From contig CAWBVI010000002.1 of NCBI GenBank assembly GCA_963792205.1, forward strand, positions 1-64,000: a stretch of 64,000 nt of DNA, in the 5' to 3' direction. This stretch comes from DATDAH01 sp963792205. Its GTDB lineage: Bacteria > Actinomycetota > Acidimicrobiia > Acidimicrobiales > DATDAH01. The position numbers and the translations under genes were made by a program. Shown here in pieces: positions 32,030 through 41,704 of the stretch. The notes beneath the pieces were generated by a model. That model was not told where the DNA came from, ran no database searches, and saw only the letters and a list, made by a program, of their open reading frames with translations. The stretch's first letter is position 1; each line of letters opens with the position of its first letter.

Positions 32030-34771
32030 ATGGCGCCGGTCGGCGACGAATCGGTCTCGGCGCGGGAGGCGGAGGTCCTCGCGGCCGTCGGCGAGCACCT
32101 GACCAACGCCGAGATCGCTCAGCGCCTGCACATCTCGATCCGGACGGTGGAGAGCCACGTCTCCTCCCTCCTGCGCAAGCTCGACGTCTCCGACCGGCGG
32201 GCGCTGGCGGCGAAGGCGGCTGCCGCGGAGGGCCCGGACGACGGCGCCCCCCGCTCGTTCCGGGGCCTGCCGACCACGTGGACGAGCTTCGTCGGCCGGA
32301 TCGACGACCTGGCCGACGTGGCGACCGCGGTCGGCGAGCACCGGATGGTCACGCTGGTGGGCCCGGGGGGCATCGGCAAGACCCGGCTCGCCGTGGCGAC
32401 CGCGGAGCGCCTCGCCCCGACCCTGGCGGGCGGAGGCGCGTTCGTCGACCTCGTCCCGGTCGACCGCGGCGGCCTGCTGTCGGCGGTGGCCGCCGCCCTC
32501 GACGTGGTCGACCAGCCCCAGACCCCGCTCGAGGTCGTCGTCCGGGAGGCGCTCCGCGGCGGGCCGGCGCTGGTCGTCCTCGACAACTGCGAGCACGTCC
32601 TGGACGACGCCGCGGCATGGGTCGAGGCCGCCCTCGCCGACTGCCCGGAGCTCGTGGTGCTGGCCACCAGCCGGGAGCGCCTGGGGGTGGGTGGCGAGCG
32701 GGTCGTCGCCGTCCCCCCACTGGGCGACGACGCGCCGGCGCTCTTCGTCGAGCGGGCCGCGACCGGCGGGGCCGACCTCGACACCGACCCCTCGGAGGTG
32801 GGGGACATCTGCGGGCGGCTCGACGGCATGCCGCTGGCGATCGAGCTGGCCGCGGCCCGGGTCGCCTCGCTCGGTGTGGACGGGCTCCTGACCGGGCTCG
32901 ACGACCACCTCCGCCTGTTGGGCCGCTCGGCCGACCGCGACGCAGCGACCGGGCGGCACCGGTCGCTGCGGGCAGTGATCGACTGGAGCCACGACCTGCT
33001 CGACGACGAGGAGCGGGTGCTGTTCCGGCGGGTTGCCGTGTTCGCCGGGGCGTTCGACCTCGCCTCGGCGACCGCGGTGGCCACCGACGGCGACCCGGCA
33101 CTGGCGAGCGATGCCATCGGGCGGCTGGCGGACAAGAGCCTCCTCGTCCGGGGGCGGGACGGGTCCACCAGCCGGTGGCGGATGTTGGAGACCGTGCGGG
33201 CCTTCGCCCGCGAGGAGCTGGAGGCGAGCCACGAGCGGGCGGCCACCGAGACCGCCCACCTCCGCTGGGCCGTCGCCACCGCCGCCGCCGGTGAGGCGGC
33301 CCTCGTCGAGGGCAGGCCCTGGGCCGACGACTTCGACGCCACCGCCGACGATCTCCGGGCGGCCCTGGCCCGTCCCGCGCCCGCCGAGCTGTCAGGCGAC
33401 GCCCACGTCCTCGGGCTCTCCCTCGCGCACCTCTGCTACGCCCGCGGCCTGCTGCTCGAGGCCCGGGAGCACTACGTCACCGCCGGCGAGCGGTCGCCGG
33501 ACCCGGCGGGCGCGGTGGTCGCCTACCGGGCCGCCGCCGCGGTGGCCCGGGTCGACCAGCGCTTCGAGGTCAACGTCGAGCTGCTGTCGCGGGCCGGGGA
33601 GATCGCCGAGGCGGCCGGTGACCGGGCCGCCGCGGCGCGCTGCTTCGCCGACCTTGCAGGGGACATCGGGCGCTTCCCCGCTGGGCTCGCCGAAGCGCCC
33701 GACGCGGAGGCCGTCGCCGGCCTGATCGAACGGGCCCGGGCGCTCGACCCTGGTGACGACCCCGAGGTGCGGGCCGCGGTCACCCTGGCGAGGGCGTGGA
33801 ACGGCGCCCCGCACGCCACCGAGCCCGACCCCGCGCTGGCCGACGAGGCGCTGGCGCTGGCCCGGGAGGTGGGCGATCCGCTGCTGATCAGCGACGCCCT
33901 CGATGCCGTGGCCTCGGTGGCGTCGTTCGCCGGCCGGCACAAGGAGGCCGCCCGGCTGACAACGGAGCGGATCGCGCTGGTCGACGTCATGGCCCGCCAC
34001 GCCCCTGAGGTGGGGCTCGAGGTCTTCGACGCCTACCACATGGCCACCGAGACCCGGCTTGCCTCCGGCGACCTGGAGGGGGCGCTCGACATCGCCCGGC
34101 GGTCGAAGGCCGACCGCCTCGCTGCGGCGGTCCCGTACCAACCCGCCAGCCACCTCGTGCTCCCGCTCGCGCTGCGGGGCGACTTCGACGAGGTCCTCAC
34201 GCAGGCGGAGCTGATGCGGGACAGCTGGGAGGCGGCGGGGCGGCCCGTCGTGGGGTGGATGGCCGGCGCCGTCTTCGCGGTGGCAATGGTGCACGGTCTA
34301 CGGGGATCGGACTCGTTCGACGACTGGTGGGAGATGGGCATGGAGCTCAACCGTCGGTCCTCGTTCACGGTGATGCGGGACTACGTCGGGCAGCGGGTGG
34401 CACTGCATCACGGCCGGATCGGTCGGGACGAGCTCTGGCCCGTGGACGTCGTGGTCGGGCATGCCGCCGGCTACGCCGAGAGCATCCGGGTGGAGGTGGC
34501 CGTGGTGGCGGGAGAGCCAGACGCCGAACAGCGGTTGCACGAGATCGCCCCGACCGCGGCCTCCGAGAACGACTACGCCGCGGCCATTCTCCATCGGGCG
34601 GCGGGCCGGCTCCACCACGATGCCGGTGCGCTGGAGGTGGCCGTGGCCCAGTGGGAGGCCCTCGGTGCCCGCTTCGAGCGGGCCGTCACCCTGCTGCTTC
34701 TGCCCGACCGCCGCGTCGAGGGCGAGGCGGAGCTCGCCGCCCTCGGCTGTCCCCTCCCCGCCGACGCCTGA
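32030..34771 (+). CDS. LuxR-type regulator with NB-ARC ATPase and helical repeats
   Basis: A 913-residue protein. Unlike the regulator at 9300, the LuxR helix-turn-helix is N-terminal (SVSAREAEVLAAVGEHLTNA, then IAQRLHISIRTVESHVSSLL). The ATPase follows: Walker A GPGGIGKT with Lys117, Walker B ALVVLDNCEHVLDDA, GLPL-type GMPLAIELAAARVA, then a winged-helix hub and a long region of TPR-like helices. This layout matches AfsR/STAND-type signal switches, where ATP binding and repeat-bound ligand drive activation. The targets are unknown. Confidence 0.88.
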   Translation: MAPVGDESVSAREAEVLAAVGEHLTNAEIAQRLHISIRTVESHVSSLLRKLDVSDRRALAAKAAAAEGPDDGAPRSFRGLPTTWTSFVGRIDDLADVATAVGEHRMVTLVGPGGIGKTRLAVATAERLAPTLAGGGAFVDLVPVDRGGLLSAVAAALDVVDQPQTPLEVVVREALRGGPALVVLDNCEHVLDDAAAWVEAALADCPELVVLATSRERLGVGGERVVAVPPLGDDAPALFVERAATGGADLDTDPSEVGDICGRLDGMPLAIELAAARVASLGVDGLLTGLDDHLRLLGRSADRDAATGRHRSLRAVIDWSHDLLDDEERVLFRRVAVFAGAFDLASATAVATDGDPALASDAIGRLADKSLLVRGRDGSTSRWRMLETVRAFAREELEASHERAATETAHLRWAVATAAAGEAALVEGRPWADDFDATADDLRAALARPAPAELSGDAHVLGLSLAHLCYARGLLLEAREHYVTAGERSPDPAGAVVAYRAAAAVARVDQRFEVNVELLSRAGEIAEAAGDRAAAARCFADLAGDIGRFPAGLAEAPDAEAVAGLIERARALDPGDDPEVRAAVTLARAWNGAPHATEPDPALADEALALAREVGDPLLISDALDAVASVASFAGRHKEAARLTTERIALVDVMARHAPEVGLEVFDAYHMATETRLASGDLEGALDIARRSKADRLAAAVPYQPASHLVLPLALRGDFDEVLTQAELMRDSWEAAGRPVVGWMAGAVFAVAMVHGLRGSDSFDDWWEMGMELNRRSSFTVMRDYVGQRVALHHGRIGRDELWPVDVVVGHAAGYAESIRVEVAVVAGEPDAEQRLHEIAPTAASENDYAAAILHRAAGRLHHDAGALEVAVAQWEALGARFERAVTLLLLPDRRVEGEAELAALGCPLPADA

Positions 34772-34810
34772 GCGCCTACCCCTCGGCCGTCCCGAGCGCT
34801 GGCCCCTTGC

Positions 34811-35101
34811 TCAGCGGTGCTCGAACGACGGCGCCCCCTCGACGAGGAAGGCGAGGTCGTCGACGTAGCAGAACCACCAGTCCTCGCCCGGCTCGTAGGA
34901 CTGGATGACGGGGTGGTGCTCCGAAGCGAAGTGGGCGGTGGCGTGCCGGTTGGGCGAGCTGTCACAGCAGCCGACGTGGCCACAGGACATGCACATCCGC
35001 AGGTGGACCCACCGGCTGCCGATGAGTAGGCAGTCCTGGCATCCGTCGCTGCTCGGCTCGACGTCGGCGACCTGGTCGACATGACTGCAGCCGTCGCTCA
35101 T
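34811..35101 (-). CDS. UBP-type zinc finger protein
   Basis: A 96-residue stand-alone zf-UBP domain. Its ligands are visible in CSHVDQV, GCQDCLL, MCMSCGHVGCCDSS, NRHATAHF and EHHPVIQ, a Cys/His pattern that binds three zinc ions in the eukaryotic relatives. Bacterial members are common in actinobacteria and have no ubiquitin partner, so the role is unknown. The conserved tail (EDWWFCYVDDLAF) supports the call. The next gene on the strand, an LLM oxidoreductase, ends 40 bases upstream. Confidence 0.9.
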   Translation of the reverse strand: MSDGCSHVDQVADVEPSSDGCQDCLLIGSRWVHLRMCMSCGHVGCCDSSPNRHATAHFASEHHPVIQSYEPGEDWWFCYVDDLAFLVEGAPSFEHR

Positions 35102-35141
35102 GGCGTGCTCCTGCCTCGATCGAGTCCTGCCGCAGTCTGGT

Positions 35142-36216
35142 TCACGCGACGTCCTGCGAGGCGAGCCGGTCGGCCGGGTCCACCGCGAGCAACGCCCGGA
35201 CCCGCGGGATCACCTCGCGGCCGTAGAGCTCGATGGTCGCCATCCGCTGCTCGTGGGGCACCGCTCCGATGGCGTACGCCAGGTCGAACCGCCGGAGCCC
35301 GAGCAGCCGGATGGTGGCCGCGACCTTGGTCGCGACCGTCGTGGGTGATCCGACGTAGAGGGATCCTTCGGCGATCTCGGCCTCGAACGTGTCCCTGGTC
35401 GGCCGCGCCCATCCGCGCTTCGCGCGATGCCGCATCGAGGATCTCGTGCCAGTGCGGGTACTGGACGTCGACCGCTTCCTCGTCCGTCTCGGCCACGAAG
35501 CCGAGGGAGTGCACGCCGACCGGCAGCGGCGGGTGCCCGTACTCATCGAGCGCACGCTTGTAGAGCTCGATGTGGCCGGCGAAGCGGCTCGGGTGGCCGC
35601 CGATGATCGCCAGCATCAGCGGAAGGCCGTAGCGGGCGGCTCGGACGACCGATTGCGGGTTGCCTCCGACCCCCACCCAGGTGGGGAGGTGCCCGGCCGG
35701 GAGCGGCGGGCTCAGGTACTGGTCGGCGAGCGGTGGTCGGGAGGAGCCGGACCAGGTGACGGGCTGGTCACGGAGCAGCCGCGTCAGCAGGTCGAGCTTC
35801 TCCTCGAACAGCGTCTCGTAGTCGGCCAGGTCGAAGCCGAACAGCGGGAAGGATTCGGTCAGCGAACCTCGGCCGACGATGAGCTGGGCCCGACCGTTCG
35901 ACACCGCGTCGAGGGTTGCGAACTCGGTGTACACGCGCACCGGATCCTGCGTGCTCAGCACCGTCACGCCCGTGCCGAGACGGATGCGCTCCGTCCGGCC
36001 CGCGATCGCGGCCAACATCACGTGCCCCGCCGAGTCCATCATCTCCGGCCGGTAGTGCTCGCCGATGTTGAACGAGTCGATCCCGACGGCGTCGGCGAGG
36101 ACGGCCTCCTCGACGGTGTTGCGGATGACGACATCACCATCCTGCCGTCGACCGGACTGGTCGACGGTCACCGGGACGAACGTGTCCAACCCGAACTCGA
36201 TCTCGTGGGCGCTCAT
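35142..36216 (-). CDS. LLM-class flavin/F420-dependent oxidoreductase, frameshifted
   Basis: About 357 residues once one indel near 35425 is corrected. Start: FGLDTFVPVTVDQSGR; then VLADAVGIDSFNIGEHYRPE, RIRLGTGVTVLSTQDPVRVY and VGRGSLTESFPLFGFDLADY, typical of the Atu2307/SP_0267-type LLM proteins. The second frame supplies AEIAEGSLYVGSPTTVATKV and the end of the barrel. ATG 36216 has GAGGAG upstream. Likely an F420- or FMN-linked oxidoreductase in an operon with the YceI gene that starts further upstream on the same strand. Confidence 0.82.
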
Positions 36217-36247
36217 GGCTGGCTCCTCTGGTTTCGGAAGGGGCCCC

Positions 36248-36811
36248 TCAGTTGGTGGGCTCGAGCAGCTGGAGGTCGATCTCGACCTTCACGACGTCCC
36301 CGAGCGCGACGGCGCTGACCCCGGGGGGCATGGCGAGGTCAATGCCGAAGTCCTTGCGGCGGATCTCGGTGGTCGCCTCGAAGCCGGCGTGGCGAGGGCC
36401 GCCCGGGAAGGTCTCGATGCCGCCGAGCTCGACGGCGAGGACGACCGGATGGGTGACGTCGCCGATGGTCAGATCGCCGTCGACCTGGTACTCGACCCCC
36501 GCTCCCGCGACCCGTGTGGAGCGGAACACCATGGTCGGGCGCTTGGTGACGTCGATGATGTCGGGCGACAGCACGTCCGCGTCACGGTCGGCGTTGGCGG
36601 TGTCGATCGACGCGATGTCGACGATGGCGTTGACGGTGGTCGTCTCGAGAGTCTCGCCGATGACGACGTCCGCCTCGAAGCCGGTGAAGCGGCCCCGCAC
36701 CTTGGAGACGCCGAGGTGCCGGATGGTGAAGCCGATCGAGGAGTGGTTGGTGTCGACGGCCCAGTGGCCGGGGCCCAAGGGGAGCGTGGTGTCGGTTGAT
36801 GCGGTGGTCAT
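36248..36811 (-). CDS. YceI family lipocalin-like protein
   Basis: A 187-residue beta-barrel: GHWAVDTNHSSIGFTIRHLG, VRGRFTGFEADVVIGE, ADRDADVLSPDIIDVTKRPT, FRSTRV and ATTEIRRKDFGIDLAMPPG are the family landmarks. YceI proteins bind isoprenoids or other amphiphiles in the barrel. No signal peptide is present, so it is cytosolic. It is divergent from the XRE regulator at 36913, which may control it. Confidence 0.93.
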   Translation of the reverse strand: MTTASTDTTLPLGPGHWAVDTNHSSIGFTIRHLGVSKVRGRFTGFEADVVIGETLETTTVNAIVDIASIDTANADRDADVLSPDIIDVTKRPTMVFRSTRVAGAGVEYQVDGDLTIGDVTHPVVLAVELGGIETFPGGPRHAGFEATTEIRRKDFGIDLAMPPGVSAVALGDVVKVEIDLQLLEPTN

Positions 36812-36912
36812 GGCCGCATCATCAGGGCACGTGGGCGGGCCGGGAAGGCCGGGCTGATCCTGGTACTGAGGGGGCCAGGATGATCCTCCGGCTCCTGGGG
36901 CATGCTGTGGAG

Positions 36913-37773
36913 GTGACGACGGTGGCCGAGTTCCTGCGGGCTCGCCGTGAACAGCTGCAACCGGGCGACGTCGGCCTGCCGGACAGCGGCCGTCGACGAA
37001 CCCCGGGGCTGCGCCGCGAAGAGGTGGCCACCCTGGCGGGGGTGAGCATCGACTACCTCATCCGCCTCGAGCAGGGCCGGGACACTCGGCCGTCGCCGAG
37101 CGTGATCGCCGCATTGGCCGACGCCTTGCTCCTCGACGAGGAACAGCGTCGGCAGCTGTACACGCTGGCGATGGTCAGCCAGAGCCAGGAGCTGTGCCCC
37201 GCGGCCCGCCCGCTGACCCGCACGGTGGCACCGACTGTCAGGACGCTCCTCGAACGCTTGGGCTCGACGCCCGCGTTCGTGGCCGGCCCCGCCAACGATG
37301 TCCTCGCGTGGAATCCCGCGTGGGATCTGCTCGTCCGGCCGCTCGGCCTGCTCGACGACGAGATGCCGAACCTGGCTCGGCATGTGTTCCTGCACCCTGA
37401 TGCGACGACGGTGTACCCCGACTGGGACGCCGAGGCGAACGAGCAGGTGAGCCGGCTGCGTGAGGCCGCCGGACGCTGGGGCGACGACGAGGGCTTCGTC
37501 GCCCTGATGGACGATCTGCGCGCCGCGCCGGCCTTCGTCGAACGCTGGGAGATCTTCGCGGCCAGCGAGAAACGCCGAGGCACGACGCGCCTCGTCCACC
37601 CTGACCTCGGCCCGCTGCGCCTCGACTACGAGGTGCTCCTCCTCCCGGACGATGCCGACGAGCAACGGCTCATCACCTGGCTGCCCGCCGACGACGCCAC
37701 CGCCACCGCCCTCGCCCGGATGGGCGCTACGGACGTGCCCACGAGCCCTCCCCATCTCCGCGTGATCGGCTGA
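36913..37773 (+). CDS. XRE-family regulator with MmyB-like ligand domain
   Basis: About 286 residues: VAEFLRARREQLQPGDVGLP, then TPGLRREEVATLAGVSIDYL and RLEQGRDTRPSPSV form the helix-turn-helix typical of this group. The rest is the MmyB-like sensor (LGSTPAFVAGPANDVLAWNP; LLLPDDADEQRLITWLP), a PAS-like domain thought to bind fatty acids. The start is uncertain: GTG 36913 matches the family N-terminus, while ATG 36880 is also open. It lies opposite the YceI gene, a frequent kind of regulator-target pair. Confidence 0.87.
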   Translation: MTTVAEFLRARREQLQPGDVGLPDSGRRRTPGLRREEVATLAGVSIDYLIRLEQGRDTRPSPSVIAALADALLLDEEQRRQLYTLAMVSQSQELCPAARPLTRTVAPTVRTLLERLGSTPAFVAGPANDVLAWNPAWDLLVRPLGLLDDEMPNLARHVFLHPDATTVYPDWDAEANEQVSRLREAAGRWGDDEGFVALMDDLRAAPAFVERWEIFAASEKRRGTTRLVHPDLGPLRLDYEVLLLPDDADEQRLITWLPADDATATALARMGATDVPTSPPHLRVIG

Positions 37774-37817
37774 CGGCCCAGAAGGCATCGGTCACTGACC
37801 GCGTCAGGGGGCGGCGG

Positions 37818-40289
37818 TCACTCCGTGCGCAGGAGGGTTGCCGGTCGGGTCCGGGCCTGGCGGCGGGCCGCCGCGGTGCCCACCAGGAAGGCGAGGAGCA
37901 GGGTCGAGAGCACGAGGGCCACGATCTCCTCGGGGGCGACGACGGGGTCGGGGACGACACCAAGGTTCCCGGCGTAGACCTGCCAGATCACCCGGCCGAC
38001 CACGAGCCCGATCGGGATGCCGACGGTCAGCGCGGCGAGGACGAAGACCAGCGAGGCCCACAGGGCGGTGCGGCGGAGCAGGCGAGGGGTGAAGCCCAGC
38101 GCGCGGACCACGGCCAGGTCGCGGGCGTTGCGGCTCATGGTGATCGACAGGCCGTAGACGAGCACGCCGCCTGCCAGCAGCGCCATCAGGCCGGCGAGCA
38201 GGTCGGGAGCCGACTCGGTGCTCGTCGGGTCGACCGACACGATGTTCTCCGCCAGCGTCTCGCGATCGATGTCGCCCTCACCGAGCACGACGCCCTCGGT
38301 CGCGAACCGAGCCGTGATCGCCTCGTCGGTGACGCCGTCGGCCCGGTCCACCAGGATGACGTCCGTGCGCGGCGCCTCGTCGAGCTCGGCGGTCATCTCG
38401 GCGGGCAGGCCGGCGAGGGCTCCCTCGTAGGTCATGGTCGCGCCGAGGACGGTGCGGCCGTCGCCGACCGGTACCGGGCCGATGCCGACGACCTCCAGCG
38501 GGAACGGCTCGCCCTCCGACGGGGAGCCGGTGAACTCACTGGTGTCGAACGCGGCCTCGAGTCGGTCACCGACGTCGGCGTCGAGGCGTTCGGCCAGCTG
38601 CGGGCTGAGGAGCAGTTCGTCGGCGCCTTCAGGGGCCCGGCCGTCGATCACGGTCGGTTGCACGGCGTCGGGGCCGGTGCTGAAGGCGATCACCCATGGT
38701 TGTTCGCGATCCGGGCCGAGCCCCATGGCCGGGAGGAACAGGAGGAGATGACCCACGGCCTCCACCTCGGGCCATGCCCGGGCCCGGTCGGCGATCGCCA
38801 CGCCGTCGGGGTTCTCGCCCACATAGACGACATCGTCGAAGTTGAGCCCCAACCAGGCCGGGGTCTCCCGCAGGTGCTGGGCGCTGCTCGTGTAGGCCAG
38901 CGCTCCGGTGATGCTGGCGGCGCCGATCGCCACCGCCAGGATCGACGAGCGCACCGGCGACCCACCCCGCCCGGGCTCGAGCCCGATGCGGATGCCGAGG
39001 ACGCCGGGACTCGACAGCCCGGCCCGGGCGGCATGACCGGCCAGGGGCGTCCGCCGCGGCGGTCGGGAGGAGGCCACCGGCCGCCAGGCGAGTCCCGCCA
39101 GAACGACGGTGACCAGCAGGAGGGTGATGGCGGCGCCGGCCAGGAAGACCGGGAGGTCCACCTCAGCGCCCGGTGCCGGCTCGATGGCGCGGGCGTCGCC
39201 AATCGGCGTCCAGAACGACACGAGGATCATCACGCCGACGGCAACGGCGACGGCGATCGCGCCAATCGCCAGGCCGTGGCCCGCGCTGCGCAGGACCCGG
39301 TCCCGCCTCGACCAGCCCAGCGAGCTCAGGATCCGGTCCACCTCGGCGGCACCGGAGCGGTAGCGGGCCAGCGTCGGGCCGAGCACGAAGAGGGACGTGA
39401 CCCCACCGAGGGCGGCGACCAGCCAGATCGCGTTGGCGTCGGTGCGGAGGCCCTCGTCGACCGGGTCGCCGATCGCCGCCTCGTCGAACACCACCTCGAA
39501 GTCGGCGACCCCGGGAGTGTCGGCGAGTTCCTCGAAGGACACGCCCGCCTCGAGGCGCACCGCGATCTGGACGCCCCCCTCCTCGTCTCCGGCCTCGCGC
39601 TCGGGCAGCAGCTCGGCGAAGGCCGGCGTGGTGTGTATGCCCTGGAGGTATCGGCCGTTCTTGGGCGGGACCTCGATTGCCGTCAAGCCGAGGCCGACGA
39701 CGGTGACCGGGACGGGAGCCCCCCACCGCTCGGGGTCCTCGAGGCAGTCCACGAGGCGCGGGAAGAGGCGGTCGCCCACGCCCACGCCCAGCAGCTCGGC
39801 GGCGATGGGGGCCATCACGACCTCGTCGACACGCGTGGGGTCGGGCCGCCGCCCTTCGAGCATCCGCAGCCGGTGGACGGACGTGCCGAACGCGGGGTCG
39901 ATCGGTGTGATGACGTTGACGGCCCCGCTGCCGCTGTAACAGGTGTCGCTGTTGGCCTGAACCAGGTGCCCGTCGAAGTCGAGGATTGGTACCGCGTCAG
40001 TGGCGAAGCGTGCCGCACCGGCGACACCCGGCCACCTCCGGAGCTCCTCGACGGTCGGGCAGGCGGCGGGGTCCTCGACCATGCACGTCAGGACGATCGC
40101 CCCGTCCATGGCCGCCGTTTCGTCCCGGAGGTCGCGGTAGGCCGAGTCCGTGCGGTTCCCCGCCGCGGCGGCGGCCATCGCCGCGCCAGCGGCGAGGCCG
40201 ACCAGCACACCGAGGGCCAGCCAGGACGGCCACGACCGCCGTGCGTCCGCCCGCACGCAGTACGCAACCGCACCACGATGACCCCGCAC
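37818..40289 (-). CDS. ABC transporter permease with two FtsX domains
   Basis: An 823-residue membrane protein. An N-terminal helix (SWLALGVLVGLAAGAAMAAA) is followed by a large extracellular MacB-like domain, three helices near the middle, another extracellular domain and three C-terminal helices with SMTMSRNARDLAVVRALGF-like sequence, the FtsX coupling motif. Such type VII permeases do mechanical work or export lipids and peptides with a LolD-like ATPase, which is not encoded next to it in this window. Its start is near 40289, at the end of the sequence preceding a gene fragment. Confidence 0.85.
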   Translation of the reverse strand: MRGHRGAVAYCVRADARRSWPSWLALGVLVGLAAGAAMAAAAAGNRTDSAYRDLRDETAAMDGAIVLTCMVEDPAACPTVEELRRWPGVAGAARFATDAVPILDFDGHLVQANSDTCYSGSGAVNVITPIDPAFGTSVHRLRMLEGRRPDPTRVDEVVMAPIAAELLGVGVGDRLFPRLVDCLEDPERWGAPVPVTVVGLGLTAIEVPPKNGRYLQGIHTTPAFAELLPEREAGDEEGGVQIAVRLEAGVSFEELADTPGVADFEVVFDEAAIGDPVDEGLRTDANAIWLVAALGGVTSLFVLGPTLARYRSGAAEVDRILSSLGWSRRDRVLRSAGHGLAIGAIAVAVAVGVMILVSFWTPIGDARAIEPAPGAEVDLPVFLAGAAITLLLVTVVLAGLAWRPVASSRPPRRTPLAGHAARAGLSSPGVLGIRIGLEPGRGGSPVRSSILAVAIGAASITGALAYTSSAQHLRETPAWLGLNFDDVVYVGENPDGVAIADRARAWPEVEAVGHLLLFLPAMGLGPDREQPWVIAFSTGPDAVQPTVIDGRAPEGADELLLSPQLAERLDADVGDRLEAAFDTSEFTGSPSEGEPFPLEVVGIGPVPVGDGRTVLGATMTYEGALAGLPAEMTAELDEAPRTDVILVDRADGVTDEAITARFATEGVVLGEGDIDRETLAENIVSVDPTSTESAPDLLAGLMALLAGGVLVYGLSITMSRNARDLAVVRALGFTPRLLRRTALWASLVFVLAALTVGIPIGLVVGRVIWQVYAGNLGVVPDPVVAPEEIVALVLSTLLLAFLVGTAAARRQARTRPATLLRTE

Positions 40290-40350
40290 GTTCCCGTTGT
40301 CCCCCCAGCGGGGCCTCCCCGCAAGGGTGCCTGCCTACCACCGTGTCGGG

Positions 40351-40476
40351 GGACTCCACCCAACGGGGGCTGCGGAGTACGTTGACGCCGCCGCGAACAC
40401 GACCGAGGTACTCCTTGCCAACCTGCGCAGCTTCGCCGGGCTGTCGCGCCGCTCGATGACCCGCGCGGCAGGCTGA
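40351..40476 (+). pseudogene. fragment resembling an alpha-E (DUF403) domain protein
   Basis: Forty-one codons without a start encode EVLLANLRSFAGLSRRSMTR followed by AAG and a stop. This resembles the LxxLxxFAGLxxExMTRGxGWRFLDxGRR segment of DUF403 proteins, cut at the point where WRFLDIGRR would follow. The stop overlaps the sulfotransferase ATG. A small leftover of a gene replaced by neighbouring DNA seems likely; the family call rests on about 25 residues. Confidence 0.3.
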
Positions 40477-41618
40477 TGGCGCTGGTCGACGAATTGGTCG
40501 CCGAAGCGAGGGCTCGCTCCGGTCTCACCGATCTGGGCGAGGAGTCGTTCCACGAGGGACTCGTGGCGCTGCTCGAGGGGGCCGAGGCCGCCGGGTCGTT
40601 CAACGAGCTGGGGGTGGCGGTGCTCCGCGACCAGGCCGTCGGGCTGCTGCGGACGCGCCTGTCGATCGAAGACTGGTACCACCGCCACCCCGAGATCGAC
40701 GACCAGGAGATCCTGCCGCCACTGTTCGGGCTCGGCCTGCCCCGCACCGGCTCCACCGCGTTGAGCTTCCTCCTCGGTGAGGATCCCCGGGCCCGGTCGT
40801 TGCTCGCCTGGGAGACCGGCGCACCCACGCCGCCGCCGGACCCGGCCACCTACGACACCGACCCCCGCATCGCCGAGTCGGCCGTGCAGATCTCGCTGAT
40901 CGACGAGATGGCTCCGAAGTTCAAGACGATGTTGCCGAGCTCACCGACCGGGCCGACCGAGTGCCTGCAGATCATGGCCCTCGACTTCCGTTCTGCGATG
41001 TTCGGGGCCCTCGGAGACAACCGGCACTACGAGTCGTGGATGGCGAGCTGCGACATGGTGTCGGCCTACCGGTACCACGAGCGGGTCCTCAAGCTCCTCC
41101 AGTGGAAGTTCCCGGCCCGGCCGTGGCGGCTGAAGTCCCCGGCCCACATGGACTCCATCGACGCGCTGCTCGAGGTCTATCCCGACGCCCGGTTCGTCAT
41201 GACGCATCGCGACATCGCCCAGGTGATCCCGTCGGTGGTGAGCCTCCTCGATGCCACGTCCGAGTACCTCCGCACCGGTCCGCTTGCGCCCGATTTCGCC
41301 GCCAACCAGGCTGCGTACTGGGAGCGTGGGCTGCGCAAGACCCTCGCTTGGCGCGATGCCGGCAACGAGGACCGCTTCTTCGACCTCGGCTTCGCCGACA
41401 TGCGGCCGGACCCGATCCCGGCCATCGACCGGCTCTACGGCTGGCTCGGCCTCGAGCTCACCGACGACGTCGCCGACCGCATGCGGTCCTGGTGGGAGTC
41501 AAACCCGGCCGACAAGCAGGGGGTCCACGAGTACCACCCGGAGCAGTACGGCATCGACCTCGCTCAGCTCCGGGCGCAGTTCGCCTTCTACAACGACCGG
41601 TTCGAGCTCACGGACTAG
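40476..41618 (+). CDS. sulfotransferase family protein
   Basis: A 380-residue cytosolic PAPS-dependent sulfotransferase (Sulfotransfer_3 type). The 5'-phosphosulfate loop reads LFGLGLPRTGSTALSFLL near residue 90; the 3'-phosphate motif is in RLKSPAHMDSIDALLEVYPD with ARFVMTHRDIAQVIPSVVSL near residue 235. The family sulfates hydroxyl groups on lipids, glycans or small molecules. ATG 40476 is internal to a TGATG overlap with the fragment upstream and no strong ribosome site is seen, so the start could be later. Confidence 0.88.
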   Translation: MALVDELVAEARARSGLTDLGEESFHEGLVALLEGAEAAGSFNELGVAVLRDQAVGLLRTRLSIEDWYHRHPEIDDQEILPPLFGLGLPRTGSTALSFLLGEDPRARSLLAWETGAPTPPPDPATYDTDPRIAESAVQISLIDEMAPKFKTMLPSSPTGPTECLQIMALDFRSAMFGALGDNRHYESWMASCDMVSAYRYHERVLKLLQWKFPARPWRLKSPAHMDSIDALLEVYPDARFVMTHRDIAQVIPSVVSLLDATSEYLRTGPLAPDFAANQAAYWERGLRKTLAWRDAGNEDRFFDLGFADMRPDPIPAIDRLYGWLGLELTDDVADRMRSWWESNPADKQGVHEYHPEQYGIDLAQLRAQFAFYNDRFELTD

Positions 41619-41704
41619 CTGGACGGCGTCACGGCGCGAGGCGCTCGAGCAGGTGGTCGCCGACGTAGTAGTGGACCTGTGGATGACGTCGTAGCCGTCG
41701 TCGC

